Assembly: GCF_000725425.1 (NCBI RefSeq) | Contig: NZ_CP006019.1 | Coordinates: 930,001 to 994,000 of the forward strand | DNA length: 64,000 bases | Direction: 5' to 3' | DNA from: Palaeococcus pacificus DY20341 | Lineage (GTDB): Archaea; Methanobacteriota_B; Thermococci; Thermococcales; Thermococcaceae | Shown here: positions 46,254 through 55,616 of the stretch, piece by piece | Layout: the number at the start of each line of letters is the position of its first letter | How positions within the stretch are numbered: the stretch's first letter is position 1 | The notes under the pieces: model-generated | The model's database searches: none | Seen by the model: only the letters and a program-made list of their open reading frames with translations | What the model was told of the DNA's origin: nothing | Position numbers and translations under genes: made by a program

Positions 46254-47381
46254 TCACCTTGTAATTTTTATCTCTTTCATGAGCTCCAATGGCTCGGGGT
46301 TCTTCTCGAAGTACTTCCTTATGGGTGCTAAGAGTTCTATCAAGTACTCCGCAACGGCGTTCTTGAGGTCTAGTGGGTGGAGCTTTCCTTCGGCAAAGTC
46401 CTTTTTGAGCTCTTCAAAAGTCGTGTATGTCACATCTCCTCCGAACTTTGGTGGTCTGTGTATTGTAAACTCTGTAGGCTCTTCTCTAAAGATTATGTAC
46501 TCTGCCCAGTCCAAAACTGGGTTGTAGTTAACCTCCTTTGCAGGGCAGAACGCCTTTCTAAGCTTTTGCCTTATTTCCTCGGGAGTGTCGTGTATAAATA
46601 CTGCGGAGTATGGTTTGCTCTTGCTCATCTTCATTTGAGTCTTCAGTTCTTTGAACTTCTCCTCACTCTCAATTGGCCAAACTAGGGGCTCTTGGAGGCC
46701 GAGGAGGAGGTGGTGGTGAATTGCGACGGGCTTGAGCTTCTCACCGCTCCACTCAAGTGCGTGGTACTTGAGCTTTTGAGCAACCTCAATCGCTATAACG
46801 TGGGCCTTTCTTTGGTCCATACCGGCGTGTGCTATGTTAACCCCTTGGTAGAATATGTCAGCAACTTGCATCATTGGATAGATGAGCTTCGCAAAATCAA
46901 CGCTCTCGCCCATTTGCCTTCCCATAATCGTTATGGAGCGCATGACCCTCGAGAGGGTCACATTCTTTGAGATATCTATTACTGTCTGCCAGTAATCACC
47001 TTTCTCCAAAATCTCACTCGCTAAGACGAACTCAACTTTGTCCGGGTCGCCGCCCATTACTTTAATGCTCTGCTTCATTCCCTCTTTGAAGTAGCTCAAA
47101 GCAACCTTTTGGATTACCTCTAAGTCTCCACCGAGCTTATCGTTTATCCAAGAGTGCCAGTCTGCTAAAAACACCCTCGTCTTAGCCCCAGCTTTTTGAA
47201 AGTCTGCAATTTTAGCTCCAGCCATTAAACCTGTTCCAAGATGAATGTAACCGCTTATCTCAAAACCTATGTAGTGCTGAAGGGGAACGCCTACTTCTAA
47301 GAGATGCTTCAAATTTTCAACTGTTAAAACCTCTTCGGCAGGCTTTCTCGTTATCAAATTCACTCTCTCTTCAATGTCCAT
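46254..47381 (-). CDS. tyrS: Tyrosyl-tRNA synthetase
   Basis: A 375-residue class Ic synthetase of the archaeal/eukaryal type. It has the HIGH-like ISGYIHLGT, tyrosine-pocket segments (FLADWHSWIND; YPMMQVADIFY) and the KMSKS loop as KMSKSKP. The short C-terminal region recognises the C1-G72 pair of archaeal tRNA-Tyr. The ATG at 47381 follows GGTGGTGAAA. Divergent from the surface-protein gene at 47488. Confidence 0.96.
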   Translation of the reverse strand: MDIEERVNLITRKPAEEVLTVENLKHLLEVGVPLQHYIGFEISGYIHLGTGLMAGAKIADFQKAGAKTRVFLADWHSWINDKLGGDLEVIQKVALSYFKEGMKQSIKVMGGDPDKVEFVLASEILEKGDYWQTVIDISKNVTLSRVMRSITIMGRQMGESVDFAKLIYPMMQVADIFYQGVNIAHAGMDQRKAHVIAIEVAQKLKYHALEWSGEKLKPVAIHHHLLLGLQEPLVWPIESEEKFKELKTQMKMSKSKPYSAVFIHDTPEEIRQKLRKAFCPAKEVNYNPVLDWAEYIIFREEPTEFTIHRPPKFGGDVTYTTFEELKKDFAEGKLHPLDLKNAVAEYLIELLAPIRKYFEKNPEPLELMKEIKITR

Positions 47382-47442
47382 TTTCACCACCTAAGCCAAG
47401 AATGTGCTAATCCTTTAAGGCTTTTACGGGTTTCTTGTTCAT

Positions 47443-47457
47443 AAGGTTTATAACCTT
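47443..47457 (+). promoter_or_regulatory. Inverted repeat overlapping the TATA box of the surface-protein gene
   Basis: AAGGTT-TAT-AACCTT is a perfect inverted repeat whose centre (GTTTATAAC) is also the best TATA box for the gene starting at 47488, about 38 bases downstream. A protein bound here would block TBP, so it is a candidate repressor operator. Confidence 0.5.
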
Positions 47458-47487
47458 TTTATACATAAAAACTTCTTGGTGAACGCC

Positions 47488-50268
47488 ATGAAGAAGCTTG
47501 GTATACTACTGTCTGCTTTGATGCTTTTAGGGGTGTTTGGTGTTGTTTTTGCCAGTGCCGCTACAGTAGCTGTGGATCTGGCACACGGTGAAAATGATAA
47601 ATATCTAGTTGGGGATGTTATTGACAGGGATACAAACGAAACACTTGCCCAAGGAATTATTCCAACTATAACTACAGTGGATTGGGCGTACATTGGAGAC
47701 CCAGCACAAGCTGATGTTCTTGGAATCAAGAATTTGGGCGACAAAATTACGTATGACAGCTTAAAGGACGTTAAAGTCTTGATTATTGGTCAGCCTTCAA
47801 GCCCGTTTGACCCTGAGGAAATGGAGGCCATTGCTCAGTGGTTCAGCGAGGGCGGAAAGGTTCTCTGGGTTGCTGGTGACAGTGATTATGGAAGCGGAGT
47901 ACAAGTTCAGGAGTATGTTGATACTCTTCTCGACCAGCTGGGTGTTAAGCTCAGGCTTGACTTGGCCTCAGTTGAAGACCCACAGAGCAATGCCGGTGCG
48001 GGTTACAGGGTTATCGGTCTTGTGAACCCTGATGAGAACACTCCTGGCAGGAGCATGCTTGTTCAGGGCTTCCAGCATGACGGAAAGGTTCTCTATCACG
48101 GCCCTGGTGTTGTTGCTTGGGTTGATGAGAACGGTGACTGGCATCCATTAGTTGACGGTGAGGTTCCTGAGGGTGTTTACAGGATTGTTAAGACTTCAGA
48201 GGCTGGAACTATTGTTGAGAACAACGATCCTGCAGCTAACATTTACCTGGCAGGTGACGAAGGAGTATTCACACTCCTAGCTGCCGAAATGGTTCCAGGT
48301 GAGAGTGGAACTAACGTCCTTATCGTTAGCGGTGAGTCTCCTTATGGTGACTACGAACCAACCTGGTCACCAAAATACCACGGAGTCGAGCTTGACGGCC
48401 CACAATTTGTCCAAAACATAATAACCTGGGCTATTATGCAAACAATGCCAAAGATGAAAATTGCCATCGATCTAGCACACGGTGAAAACGATAAGTATTT
48501 GACCGGAGACATTCTCGACTGGGATACTAACGAGACTATTGCCCAAGGTATTTTGGACACTGTAACATACTTTGAATGGAGCTACTTTGGAGACCCAGCA
48601 CAAGCTGATGTTCTTGGAATAGAAAACCTCGGTGAAAAGATAACTCTCGAAGGATTGAAAGACGTTGATATTCTCATAATTGGTCAACCCTCAAGTCCAT
48701 TTGACCCAGAGGAGATTGAGGCCATTGCTCAGTGGTTCAGCGAGGGCGGAAGGGCTCTCTGGGTTGCTGGTGACAGTGATTATGGAAGCGGAGTACAAGT
48801 TCAGGAGTATGTTGATACACTTCTGGATCAATTGGGTGTTAAGCTCAGGCTTGACCTGGCTTCAGTTGAGGATCCACAGAGCAATGCCGGTGCGGGTTAC
48901 AGGGTTATCGGTCTTGTGAACCCTGACGAGAATACTCCTGGCAGGAGCATGCTTGTTCAGGGCTTCCAGCATGACGGAAAGGTTCTCTATCACGGCCCTG
49001 GTGTTGTTGCTTGGGTTGATGAGAACGGTGACTGGCATCCATTAATTGACGGTGAGGTTCCTGAGGGTGTTTACAGGATTGTTAAGACTTCAGAGGCTGG
49101 AACTATTGTTGAGAACAACGATCCTGCAGCTAACATTTACCTGGCAGGTGACGAAGGAGTATTCACACTCCTGGCGGCTGAGTTCACCGGTAACGGGCTC
49201 CTCATTGTCAGCGGTGAGTCTCCTTACGGTGACTACGAGCCGACCTGGTCACCGAAGTACCACGGTGTTGAACTCGACGGCCCACAATTTGTCCAGAACA
49301 TGCTGAACTGGATTGCCAGCCAAATCGCCGGAATGGCTCCAGCTGAAGTTTTAAGTGATGTTGCTGAAATCGCTGACCCAGAGGGCGACGACTACGGACC
49401 AGGAACATATGTCTACCCAACAAACGGAGTCTTCGCTGGAGAGGGCCTCTTTGACATAGTTGACTTCAAGATTAAGGAAGGAACTGATAAATATGTATTA
49501 GAGTTCTACTTCAAGAACTTAGGAGGCAATCCATGGAACGGTCCAAACGGCTTCAGCCTCCAGATAGTCGAGGCCTACTTTGACTTCAAGGACGGAGGAA
49601 GCACAGACGCAATCAAACTTGCGGAGAACGGTCCAGGCTCAAATGTCGCTTTAGACCCAGAGCACCCATGGGATGTTGCAATCAGAGCCTTTGGATGGGG
49701 AGGAAACATAGTGCTTCCAGATGGAACAGTTAAGGACTTAACAGTTAGCGCTGACTTAAACAAGAACGTCATAAGGGTTGAGGTTCCAAAGGACTACCTC
49801 CAGATTAACAAGGACTACGGCCTCTATGGAGCAGTCATTGCCGGTTCACAGGATGGATTTGGAGTGGACACCTGGAGAACAGTTGCTGTTGATGCTGAGG
49901 AATGGAAGGGTGGAGGAGCTGACGCAAATGCAGTCATAGCTGGTGTGGCTCCAAGGGTCTACGACATCCTAGTCCCACAAGGATTCACTCCAACTCAAGA
50001 AGAAATGCTCAAGAGCTTTGATGCAGACAACGGAAAGCTAGCCGTCATTAATCTCATCCCGATAGTCGAGAGCGCAAAGCCAACACCTACTGAAACACCC
50101 ACTATTTCAACCACAACTACAACGACCACTACAACAACTACCGTAACTGTGACTGAAACGACAACGGCAACCACGACTACTACAGCCGCTGGCGAGGGAG
50201 TTTGCGGTCCAGCTGCGATAGTAGCTTTGGCATTAGTACCATTGCTCATGAGAAGAAAGAGAGAATGA
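47488..50268 (+). CDS. Large CGP-CTERM surface protein with tandem duplicated domains
   Basis: The protein has 926 residues. A signal peptide is followed by two copies of a ~298-residue domain (about 25-325 and 325-610) resembling GldG/DUF4350-like Rossmann domains (LIIGQPSSPFDPEEMEAIAQ; WFSEGGKVLWVAGDSD). Next comes a region like the glucodextranase C-terminal/DOMON-like domain (DPEGDDYGPGTYVYPTNGVF), a Thr-rich stalk and the CGP-CTERM sorting tail (VCGPAAIVALALVPLLMRR). It is probably anchored and glycosylated on the cell surface and may bind carbohydrate or S-layer. GGTGA precedes the ATG at 47488. The two repeats are almost identical in their DNA core. Confidence 0.88.
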   Translation: MKKLGILLSALMLLGVFGVVFASAATVAVDLAHGENDKYLVGDVIDRDTNETLAQGIIPTITTVDWAYIGDPAQADVLGIKNLGDKITYDSLKDVKVLIIGQPSSPFDPEEMEAIAQWFSEGGKVLWVAGDSDYGSGVQVQEYVDTLLDQLGVKLRLDLASVEDPQSNAGAGYRVIGLVNPDENTPGRSMLVQGFQHDGKVLYHGPGVVAWVDENGDWHPLVDGEVPEGVYRIVKTSEAGTIVENNDPAANIYLAGDEGVFTLLAAEMVPGESGTNVLIVSGESPYGDYEPTWSPKYHGVELDGPQFVQNIITWAIMQTMPKMKIAIDLAHGENDKYLTGDILDWDTNETIAQGILDTVTYFEWSYFGDPAQADVLGIENLGEKITLEGLKDVDILIIGQPSSPFDPEEIEAIAQWFSEGGRALWVAGDSDYGSGVQVQEYVDTLLDQLGVKLRLDLASVEDPQSNAGAGYRVIGLVNPDENTPGRSMLVQGFQHDGKVLYHGPGVVAWVDENGDWHPLIDGEVPEGVYRIVKTSEAGTIVENNDPAANIYLAGDEGVFTLLAAEFTGNGLLIVSGESPYGDYEPTWSPKYHGVELDGPQFVQNMLNWIASQIAGMAPAEVLSDVAEIADPEGDDYGPGTYVYPTNGVFAGEGLFDIVDFKIKEGTDKYVLEFYFKNLGGNPWNGPNGFSLQIVEAYFDFKDGGSTDAIKLAENGPGSNVALDPEHPWDVAIRAFGWGGNIVLPDGTVKDLTVSADLNKNVIRVEVPKDYLQINKDYGLYGAVIAGSQDGFGVDTWRTVAVDAEEWKGGGADANAVIAGVAPRVYDILVPQGFTPTQEEMLKSFDADNGKLAVINLIPIVESAKPTPTETPTISTTTTTTTTTTTVTVTETTTATTTTTAAGEGVCGPAAIVALALVPLLMRRKRE
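47827..48278 (+). repeat. Intragenic direct repeat, copy 1
   Basis: About 452 bp that recur 894 bp downstream with about 14 mismatches (roughly 97% identity by eye). The sequence on the 5' side of the two copies is far more diverged. Confidence 0.9.
48721..49172 (+). repeat. Intragenic direct repeat, copy 2
   Basis: Partner of the copy at 47827-48278, exactly 894 bp (298 codons) later and in frame. The near identity stops abruptly at both ends, which suggests gene conversion. Confidence 0.9.
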
Positions 50269-50283
50269 TTTTTCTTTCTTTTT
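50264..50283 (+). terminator. Pyrimidine-tract terminator of the surface-protein gene
   Basis: A T-rich run (TTCTTTCTTTTT) just after the stop, typical of archaeal oligo-T termination. The same tract occurs after the phosphoesterase gene at 57670. Confidence 0.6.
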
Positions 50284-50334
50284 CCATATAATTTTATGAA
50301 CTTTAACTTAGACCAACGCTCGGAGGTGAACTAA

Positions 50335-51873
50335 GTGAAAAAAATGCTTTCGCTTTTCGTTATACTTGCCCTTTTAATAAGTTCCTTAGCAGTCCCTGCA
50401 AAGGCTGCCGATGGAATTACCTTAGTTGTATTAACGAGGCATGACACTACAATACAGGAGCTTGCAAAGCAAGCCTTTTTGAAGAGCGACATTGCAAAAC
50501 AATACAATATTGTTGACATAAAGTTTAGAAAGGCTCCAGAATCCCAGTGGAAGATATTCATAGAGAGAGGACAGGCAGATATAGGTTGGGGAGGAGGCCC
50601 AACACTTTTTGACAATCTCTACAAGCAAGGTTATCTAGTTCCCATCGACGATCCAAAAGTCTTAGGGCTGCTCGGCACGGATATTCAAGAAAGCATTGCA
50701 GGAATGCCCCTTGTTAGAAAAAGTGATGATGGAAAAGTGTATTGGATTGCAGCAGCTTTGTCCTCATTTGGTTTCACAATTAACAAGGATGTTCTAAAGA
50801 GGTGGAATCTTCCAGAGCCACAGAGGTGGGAAGAAATTGGAAGTGAAGTCTTTGCAATGGATCCTCCCCAAGTGGGAATAGCTGATCCAACGAGGAGTAC
50901 TTCAAACACAAGAATTTACCAAATTGTTGTCCAAGCTTTTGGATGGGAAGAGGGATGGAAAGTTCTAACTTTAATGGCAGCTAATGCTAAGGTCTACGAT
51001 GCGAGCGATGCCGTTAGAGAGGCTGTTATCTCAGGGGATATAGCTGTTGGAACGACAATCGACTTCTACGGTTATACCGCAATGAAGCTCAACCCATCTT
51101 GTGTTTACATAATTCCAAAGGGAGAGAGCGTTCTTAACGGTGATCCAATAGCATTGTTAACAAGCGTTCAGCACAAAGAAGCTGCTCAAGCGTTTATCTA
51201 TTGGGTTCTAACAGAGGGACAAATGATTTGGCTAGATGACAAAATCAATAGAATGCCAGTTAACCCGGCAATATTTAACACTCCAGAGGGCCAGAAGAGA
51301 CCTGATCTAAAAGCTGCCTATGAACTAACTCTCGAGACGCAAGGTATCCAATTTGACGATGCAAAGGCACTCAGCACAGAAAAGGCTCTACAAAACTACT
51401 TCAAGGCAACACTAGTGGATGCCAATCAAGAACTTCACAGAGCTTGGGTTTCTCTAGTTCAAGCTAAGAAGGAAGGCAAAATAACGGAAGATACCTACGA
51501 AAAACTAAAGGAGGAATTGTTAGCTCCTATAAGCTTTAAAGATCCAGACACAGGAGAGGTAGTCACATTTACTGAAGAGTATGCAAGTAAAATTAACGAT
51601 AGATTCCTTACGGATGCCTCATTTAAGGATCAAATAACAAACGAATGGAGAGACGCTGCAAGAGCAAAGTATCAGAAGGTCCTAAACGACCTTAACAAAG
51701 CCATAAGCCAAGGTGGAACCTTAGAACCTACTACTCAACCAACAACTGACTCTCAAACATCACCAACTTCAACTACATCAGAAACTCCAGAGGAAGGTGG
51801 TGTCTGTGGACCAGCTGCAATTTTAGGATTTGCTTTATTGCCACTCTTAGCTCTAAGAAGAAAGAGAGAGTGA
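50335..51873 (+). CDS. ABC transporter solute-binding protein with CGP-CTERM anchor
   Basis: A 512-residue extracellular solute-binding protein. Signal peptide MLSLFVILALLISSLAVPA; a periplasmic-binding-protein fold of the Fe(III)/thiamine/polyamine group (ERGQADIGWGGGPTLFDNLY; SSFGFTINKDVLKRWNLPEPQ). A helical segment follows, then a short Thr/Ser-rich linker and the CGP-CTERM tail (VCGPAAILGFALLPLLALRR). The GTG start has GGAGGTGA upstream. The permease and ATPase genes follow in the same direction. The ligand is not readable; iron, thiamine and phosphate compounds are candidates. Confidence 0.9.
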   Translation: MKKMLSLFVILALLISSLAVPAKAADGITLVVLTRHDTTIQELAKQAFLKSDIAKQYNIVDIKFRKAPESQWKIFIERGQADIGWGGGPTLFDNLYKQGYLVPIDDPKVLGLLGTDIQESIAGMPLVRKSDDGKVYWIAAALSSFGFTINKDVLKRWNLPEPQRWEEIGSEVFAMDPPQVGIADPTRSTSNTRIYQIVVQAFGWEEGWKVLTLMAANAKVYDASDAVREAVISGDIAVGTTIDFYGYTAMKLNPSCVYIIPKGESVLNGDPIALLTSVQHKEAAQAFIYWVLTEGQMIWLDDKINRMPVNPAIFNTPEGQKRPDLKAAYELTLETQGIQFDDAKALSTEKALQNYFKATLVDANQELHRAWVSLVQAKKEGKITEDTYEKLKEELLAPISFKDPDTGEVVTFTEEYASKINDRFLTDASFKDQITNEWRDAARAKYQKVLNDLNKAISQGGTLEPTTQPTTDSQTSPTSTTSETPEEGGVCGPAAILGFALLPLLALRRKRE

Positions 51874-51895
51874 CCTCTTTTTACTTTTTCTTGCC
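51874..51895 (+). terminator. T-rich transcript end after the solute-binding-protein gene
   Basis: CTCTTTTTACTTTTTCTTG directly after the stop; a fresh TATA-like AACTATTTAAATG lies at about 51910, so the permease-ATPase genes may be expressed both by read-through and from their own promoter. Confidence 0.45.
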
Positions 51896-51995
51896 TATTT
51901 TTGAACGGTAAACTATTTAAATGTCCTTCTTGAAGAGGTAAGCACCGTAAATGTAATTAACGAGAAGTGCGTTTAACAAAGGGGAGGTGCTAAAT

Positions 51996-53837
51996 GTGGC
52001 AAAAGTGAGTAAGTGGAGTGAGAAGTTGTTTGGTACACCATTATTCGAACCGTTAGTAGCATTTTCATACTTATTTCCTCTAATCTATCTGGCAATATTT
52101 CTAATAGTGCCTGTGGTAACAATGCTCTTAATCGCCTTTAGCTATGAAGGAACACCGTCACTGCATTGGTTTAAGAACATTTTAAGTTCAAGTTACTATG
52201 TTCAATTTCCTCCACAGGGTGACTTCGTGAATAAACAGATTACTGCAACAGGAGAAACAGTATATCTCTTACGTGGCATTGACTTTGGAGTCATTGTAAA
52301 CTCACTGCTCGTTTCTGGTATTGTGACAATACTGGCTTCTCTTTTGGGAACAATTTTCGCCTTTGTGATGGCAAGATACGATTTTAGAGGTAAGAACTTC
52401 TTTAGAATAGCTCTTTTTGTTCCCCTCTTGGTTACTCCATTCGTAAATGCATATGTAATTAAAAGGATGTTTATTGAGTATGGTATTGTTAACTACATTC
52501 TCCACGATATACTTCATCTGCTTCCATTTAGGATTAAAGTAGACGGTCTAGTGGGTGTGGCAATAGCACAGGCGATGGCATACTATCCGATAGTCTATTT
52601 GAATGCTTATGCAAGCTTTATAAACATAGATCCCACTTTAGAAGAGCAAGCTGAAAACTTGGGAAGTAAAAGCCTACATCTCTTTAGAACAGTTACTTTT
52701 CCGCTAGCACTGCCGGGTATAGCAGCGGGTGCTACGTTAGTGTTCATCTTTAGTTTGGAGGACTTGGCAGCCCCGATTGTATTCCACGGTGATCCATTGG
52801 CAAAGAAGCTCATGTCATTCCAAATCTACAGCAAATTCTTGGGTGAGTTTGGAGAAAGAAGTCCTGAAATTGCTGCACTCTCCATCATAATGCTAGCGTT
52901 AGCTATTTTGGCATTCCTGGGTATTAGAAAATATGTGAGCTTGAGACAATATGCAATGCTGAGCAAAGGTGGAAGGTGGAAGCCAAGAGTTAGCAAGCCA
53001 AAACCCTGGCAAGCAGTGTTGATATATGCATTGCTCCTACCAATGCTTCTCTTCACAATATTCCCACAAATTGGTGTCGTCATGCTATCCCTTGCAAAAC
53101 AATGGAGTGTAACAGTTCTGCCCAATGGTCTTACCTTGAACTGGATAAAGGAAATGATAATAAAACCTGAGGTGAGGAGTGCTATTATCAATAGTCTGAC
53201 ATATGCAGGGGCAGCAGTTATAATGATAATCCTCCTTGCAGTAACATCATCTTATGCCGCTGGGAGATTCAAGGGAGCGCTGAGCCCAGTGTTAGAAAGT
53301 ATAGTTATTCTGCCAATGGCAGTTCCGGGTATAGTCGTGGCAATGGGATACTTCTACTTGTTCTCTTCACTCTTCCCAAACACAATATTGGATCCCATTA
53401 GCATAAACTTCAACCCTGCATTAGTGCTTATAATAGCGTACTCCATCAGACGTCTTCCCTTTGCTGCCCGTTCCGTCTTCGCTGGCCTACAACAAGTTCA
53501 TGTATCGCTAGAAGAGGCTTCAATGAATCTTGGTGCATCTAGATGGAAGACAATCTCAGGTGTTCTCCTGCCATTGATATCACTAAACGTCTTTGGTGGA
53601 GCTATGTTGAGCTTCGTCTACTCAATGAGTGAGACGAGCACAAGTATCACATTAGGTGCTCTCGTTACAGAGAGACAGCCTATGACGGCGTATATGGCGG
53701 ACGTTATGATGTCCGGAGTGGGTAGCGTCCATGTGGTGGCGGCTTTAGGTCTGCTCTTAATTATAGTGCAGATAATCGCAATTGTGCTCGTCAACATGAT
53801 AACTAAGCAGAGGTACTCATTCATAGGTTTGACATGA
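51996..53837 (+). CDS. ABC transporter permease, two fused modules (FbpB-like)
   Basis: A 613-residue inner-membrane protein with about twelve membrane helices in two homologous halves. Each half carries a binding-protein-dependent transport EAA loop (EEQAENLGSKSLHLFRTVTFPLALPG and EEASMNLGASRWKTISGVLLPL, each beginning with two acidic residues). Fused permeases of this size are usual for FbpB iron-type importers. GGGGAGGTG stands six bases before the GTG at 51996; the GTG at 51987 lies in that site. The ATPase gene follows after ten bases. Confidence 0.93.
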   Translation: MAKVSKWSEKLFGTPLFEPLVAFSYLFPLIYLAIFLIVPVVTMLLIAFSYEGTPSLHWFKNILSSSYYVQFPPQGDFVNKQITATGETVYLLRGIDFGVIVNSLLVSGIVTILASLLGTIFAFVMARYDFRGKNFFRIALFVPLLVTPFVNAYVIKRMFIEYGIVNYILHDILHLLPFRIKVDGLVGVAIAQAMAYYPIVYLNAYASFINIDPTLEEQAENLGSKSLHLFRTVTFPLALPGIAAGATLVFIFSLEDLAAPIVFHGDPLAKKLMSFQIYSKFLGEFGERSPEIAALSIIMLALAILAFLGIRKYVSLRQYAMLSKGGRWKPRVSKPKPWQAVLIYALLLPMLLFTIFPQIGVVMLSLAKQWSVTVLPNGLTLNWIKEMIIKPEVRSAIINSLTYAGAAVIMIILLAVTSSYAAGRFKGALSPVLESIVILPMAVPGIVVAMGYFYLFSSLFPNTILDPISINFNPALVLIIAYSIRRLPFAARSVFAGLQQVHVSLEEASMNLGASRWKTISGVLLPLISLNVFGGAMLSFVYSMSETSTSITLGALVTERQPMTAYMADVMMSGVGSVHVVAALGLLLIIVQIIAIVLVNMITKQRYSFIGLT

Positions 53838-53847
53838 GGTGAGGGAA

Positions 53848-54912
53848 ATGGTTAGCGTCAAGCTCGAAAATATTGTTAAAACCTTTGGCGAAACTGTCGC
53901 ATTAAAAGGCATTGATTTAGAAATAAAGCACGGTGAGCTCTTTACACTTTTAGGCCCAAGTGGATGTGGTAAGTCAACAACTTTGAGGATAATTGCGGGG
54001 CTGGATTTCCCAGACAGCGGTACAGTCCACTTCGACCAAGATGACGTCACATACATGAGTTCAAGTGAGAGAGGGGCAGTGTTGGTTTTCCAAAACTACG
54101 CATTGTGGCCTCACATGAGCGTCTATGATAACGTAGCTTACGGTTTAAAGTTAAAGAAGCTTTCAAAACAAGAGATTGACCAAAAAGTTAAGTGGGCGCT
54201 TGAGTTGGTGAGATTGACAGGCTTTGAGGATAGGTATCCTACACAACTGAGCGGTGGACAACAGCAGAGAGTTGCGATAGCGAGGGCATTAGTTGTTGAG
54301 CCAAGAATTCTCCTCTTGGATGAGCCACTCTCAAACTTGGATGCAAAGCTTAGACTTGAGATGCGTTCTGAAATAAGGAGAATTCAAAGGGAGCTTGGCA
54401 TAACAGTGCTCTACGTTACGCACGACCAAGAAGAGGCAATGGCAATAAGCGATAGACTGGCGGTCATGAACGTTGGAACTGTTGAGCAGGTGGGAACGCC
54501 AAAGGAGATATACGAAGAGCCAAGAACAGAATTCGTTGCATCATTCATGGGCAAGACGAACGTCGTTCCAGCAAAAGTTGTGGATAGGGAAGGAGACAAA
54601 GTCAGCGTTGAATTTGAAAGCTATAGAATCGATGGATTGACTTATACTGAGAAAAGCGACGATGTAGTCATCGTAATAAGGCCGGAGCGCATAAACCTTC
54701 ACCCTGTTGATAATGCAGTATCTATTACAGGAAAAGTCGACCTTATAGAATACTACGGCTTCTTCATCGAAGTCGTGGGAATGTTCGGAAATACAAGAAT
54801 CATCTCAAGAACAATAGGTGATAAAGACATTAAGAAGTTAAGGCCACAGGGAGAAGTCACTTTCTATATAAACAGAGAAGACATCTTAGTGCTGCCCAAA
54901 CAAAATCTGTAG
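53848..54912 (+). CDS. ABC transporter ATP-binding protein
   Basis: A 354-residue ATPase with Walker A GPSGCGKST, Q-loop FQNYALWPHM, signature LSGGQQQRVAIARAL, Walker B ILLLDEPLSNLD and switch histidine VTHDQ. A TOBE-type C-terminal domain (from about residue 235) may sense regulator or substrate. It drives the permease encoded just upstream. GAGGTGA precedes the ATG at 53848. Confidence 0.96.
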   Translation: MVSVKLENIVKTFGETVALKGIDLEIKHGELFTLLGPSGCGKSTTLRIIAGLDFPDSGTVHFDQDDVTYMSSSERGAVLVFQNYALWPHMSVYDNVAYGLKLKKLSKQEIDQKVKWALELVRLTGFEDRYPTQLSGGQQQRVAIARALVVEPRILLLDEPLSNLDAKLRLEMRSEIRRIQRELGITVLYVTHDQEEAMAISDRLAVMNVGTVEQVGTPKEIYEEPRTEFVASFMGKTNVVPAKVVDREGDKVSVEFESYRIDGLTYTEKSDDVVIVIRPERINLHPVDNAVSITGKVDLIEYYGFFIEVVGMFGNTRIISRTIGDKDIKKLRPQGEVTFYINREDILVLPKQNL

Positions 54913-54939
54913 CCTCTTATTCTTTTTTATGGTGGTTGT

Positions 54940-55545
54940 ATGCTCGAGATGTTTGAAGAAGGGAAAGTTTACGAGGTTTTGCTTCTCACCAAATCCAATC
55001 TAACTCCTGTTGGAGTCGTTAGAAGGGGTGATAAGCTTTATTTTAAGCTCTTTGGCGGGAAAAGTGCCCGAGAAATAAAAGAGCATCCCTATGCGGTGAT
55101 TCAAATTACTCAAGATGTTGAGCTTTTAGTTAAGAGTGCTCTAAACTTCCCTGTTGAAGTGGAGTTTGAGATGGCTAAAAAAATTCCGCTGAAGAGAGTT
55201 AAAGGACTTCCCGCGATAGAGGGTAGAGTTGAATGGAGTGAGGAGGAGTGGAGCGACGAGCTTGGATGTGTCAGGGTTTTAAAGTGCTCACTAACCCCCA
55301 TTTATCAAGAGCTTTTTCCTCTCCCAATAAGGCCATTAAGTAGGGCAGATTATGCACTTCTTGAGATGGCGGTTTATCTAACGAGGCTTTTTGTTGCAAC
55401 AAGAAAGAACAAAGTTGAGCTTGCAAGGAATATCTATGGGGAAATTTGGAAGCGCTATCAACAATACAGACGATTCGGCGGTAAAAATGAACTTGCGGAA
55501 AAAATAATAGGTCTGAGCTTCATATCAATGCGCTGGAACACTTAA
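54940..55545 (+). CDS. DUF447-family protein
   Basis: A 201-residue archaeal DUF447 protein, thought from its fold to be a flavin-reductase-like split barrel. Recognisable segments are LLLTKSNLTPVGVVRRGDKL and PIRPLSRADYALLEMAVYLTRL. It follows the ABC ATPase after 27 bases in the same direction and may be co-expressed; a functional link to transport is unproven. GGTGG precedes the ATG. Confidence 0.78.
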   Translation: MLEMFEEGKVYEVLLLTKSNLTPVGVVRRGDKLYFKLFGGKSAREIKEHPYAVIQITQDVELLVKSALNFPVEVEFEMAKKIPLKRVKGLPAIEGRVEWSEEEWSDELGCVRVLKCSLTPIYQELFPLPIRPLSRADYALLEMAVYLTRLFVATRKNKVELARNIYGEIWKRYQQYRRFGGKNELAEKIIGLSFISMRWNT

Positions 55546-55547
55546 TA

Positions 55548-55559
55548 CTCAAATTTGAG
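55548..55559. promoter_or_regulatory. 12-bp palindrome upstream of the phosphoesterase promoter
   Basis: CTCAAATTTGAG is a perfect palindrome just after the DUF447 stop and about 15 bases before a TATA-like CCTTATATCTTA (55576-55587). A site upstream of BRE/TATA is where archaeal activators bind. Confidence 0.4.
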
Positions 55560-55616
55560 CACCGTAAAGAGGAAACCTTATATCTTATGGCCGCTAATTT
55601 TTTTGTTGGTGATACC

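Noticed and set aside
49995-50249. Valine-rich frame opposite the Thr-rich stalk
   Set aside because: It is only the complement of the Thr-codon repeats; the same artefact occurs at 57320-57652.
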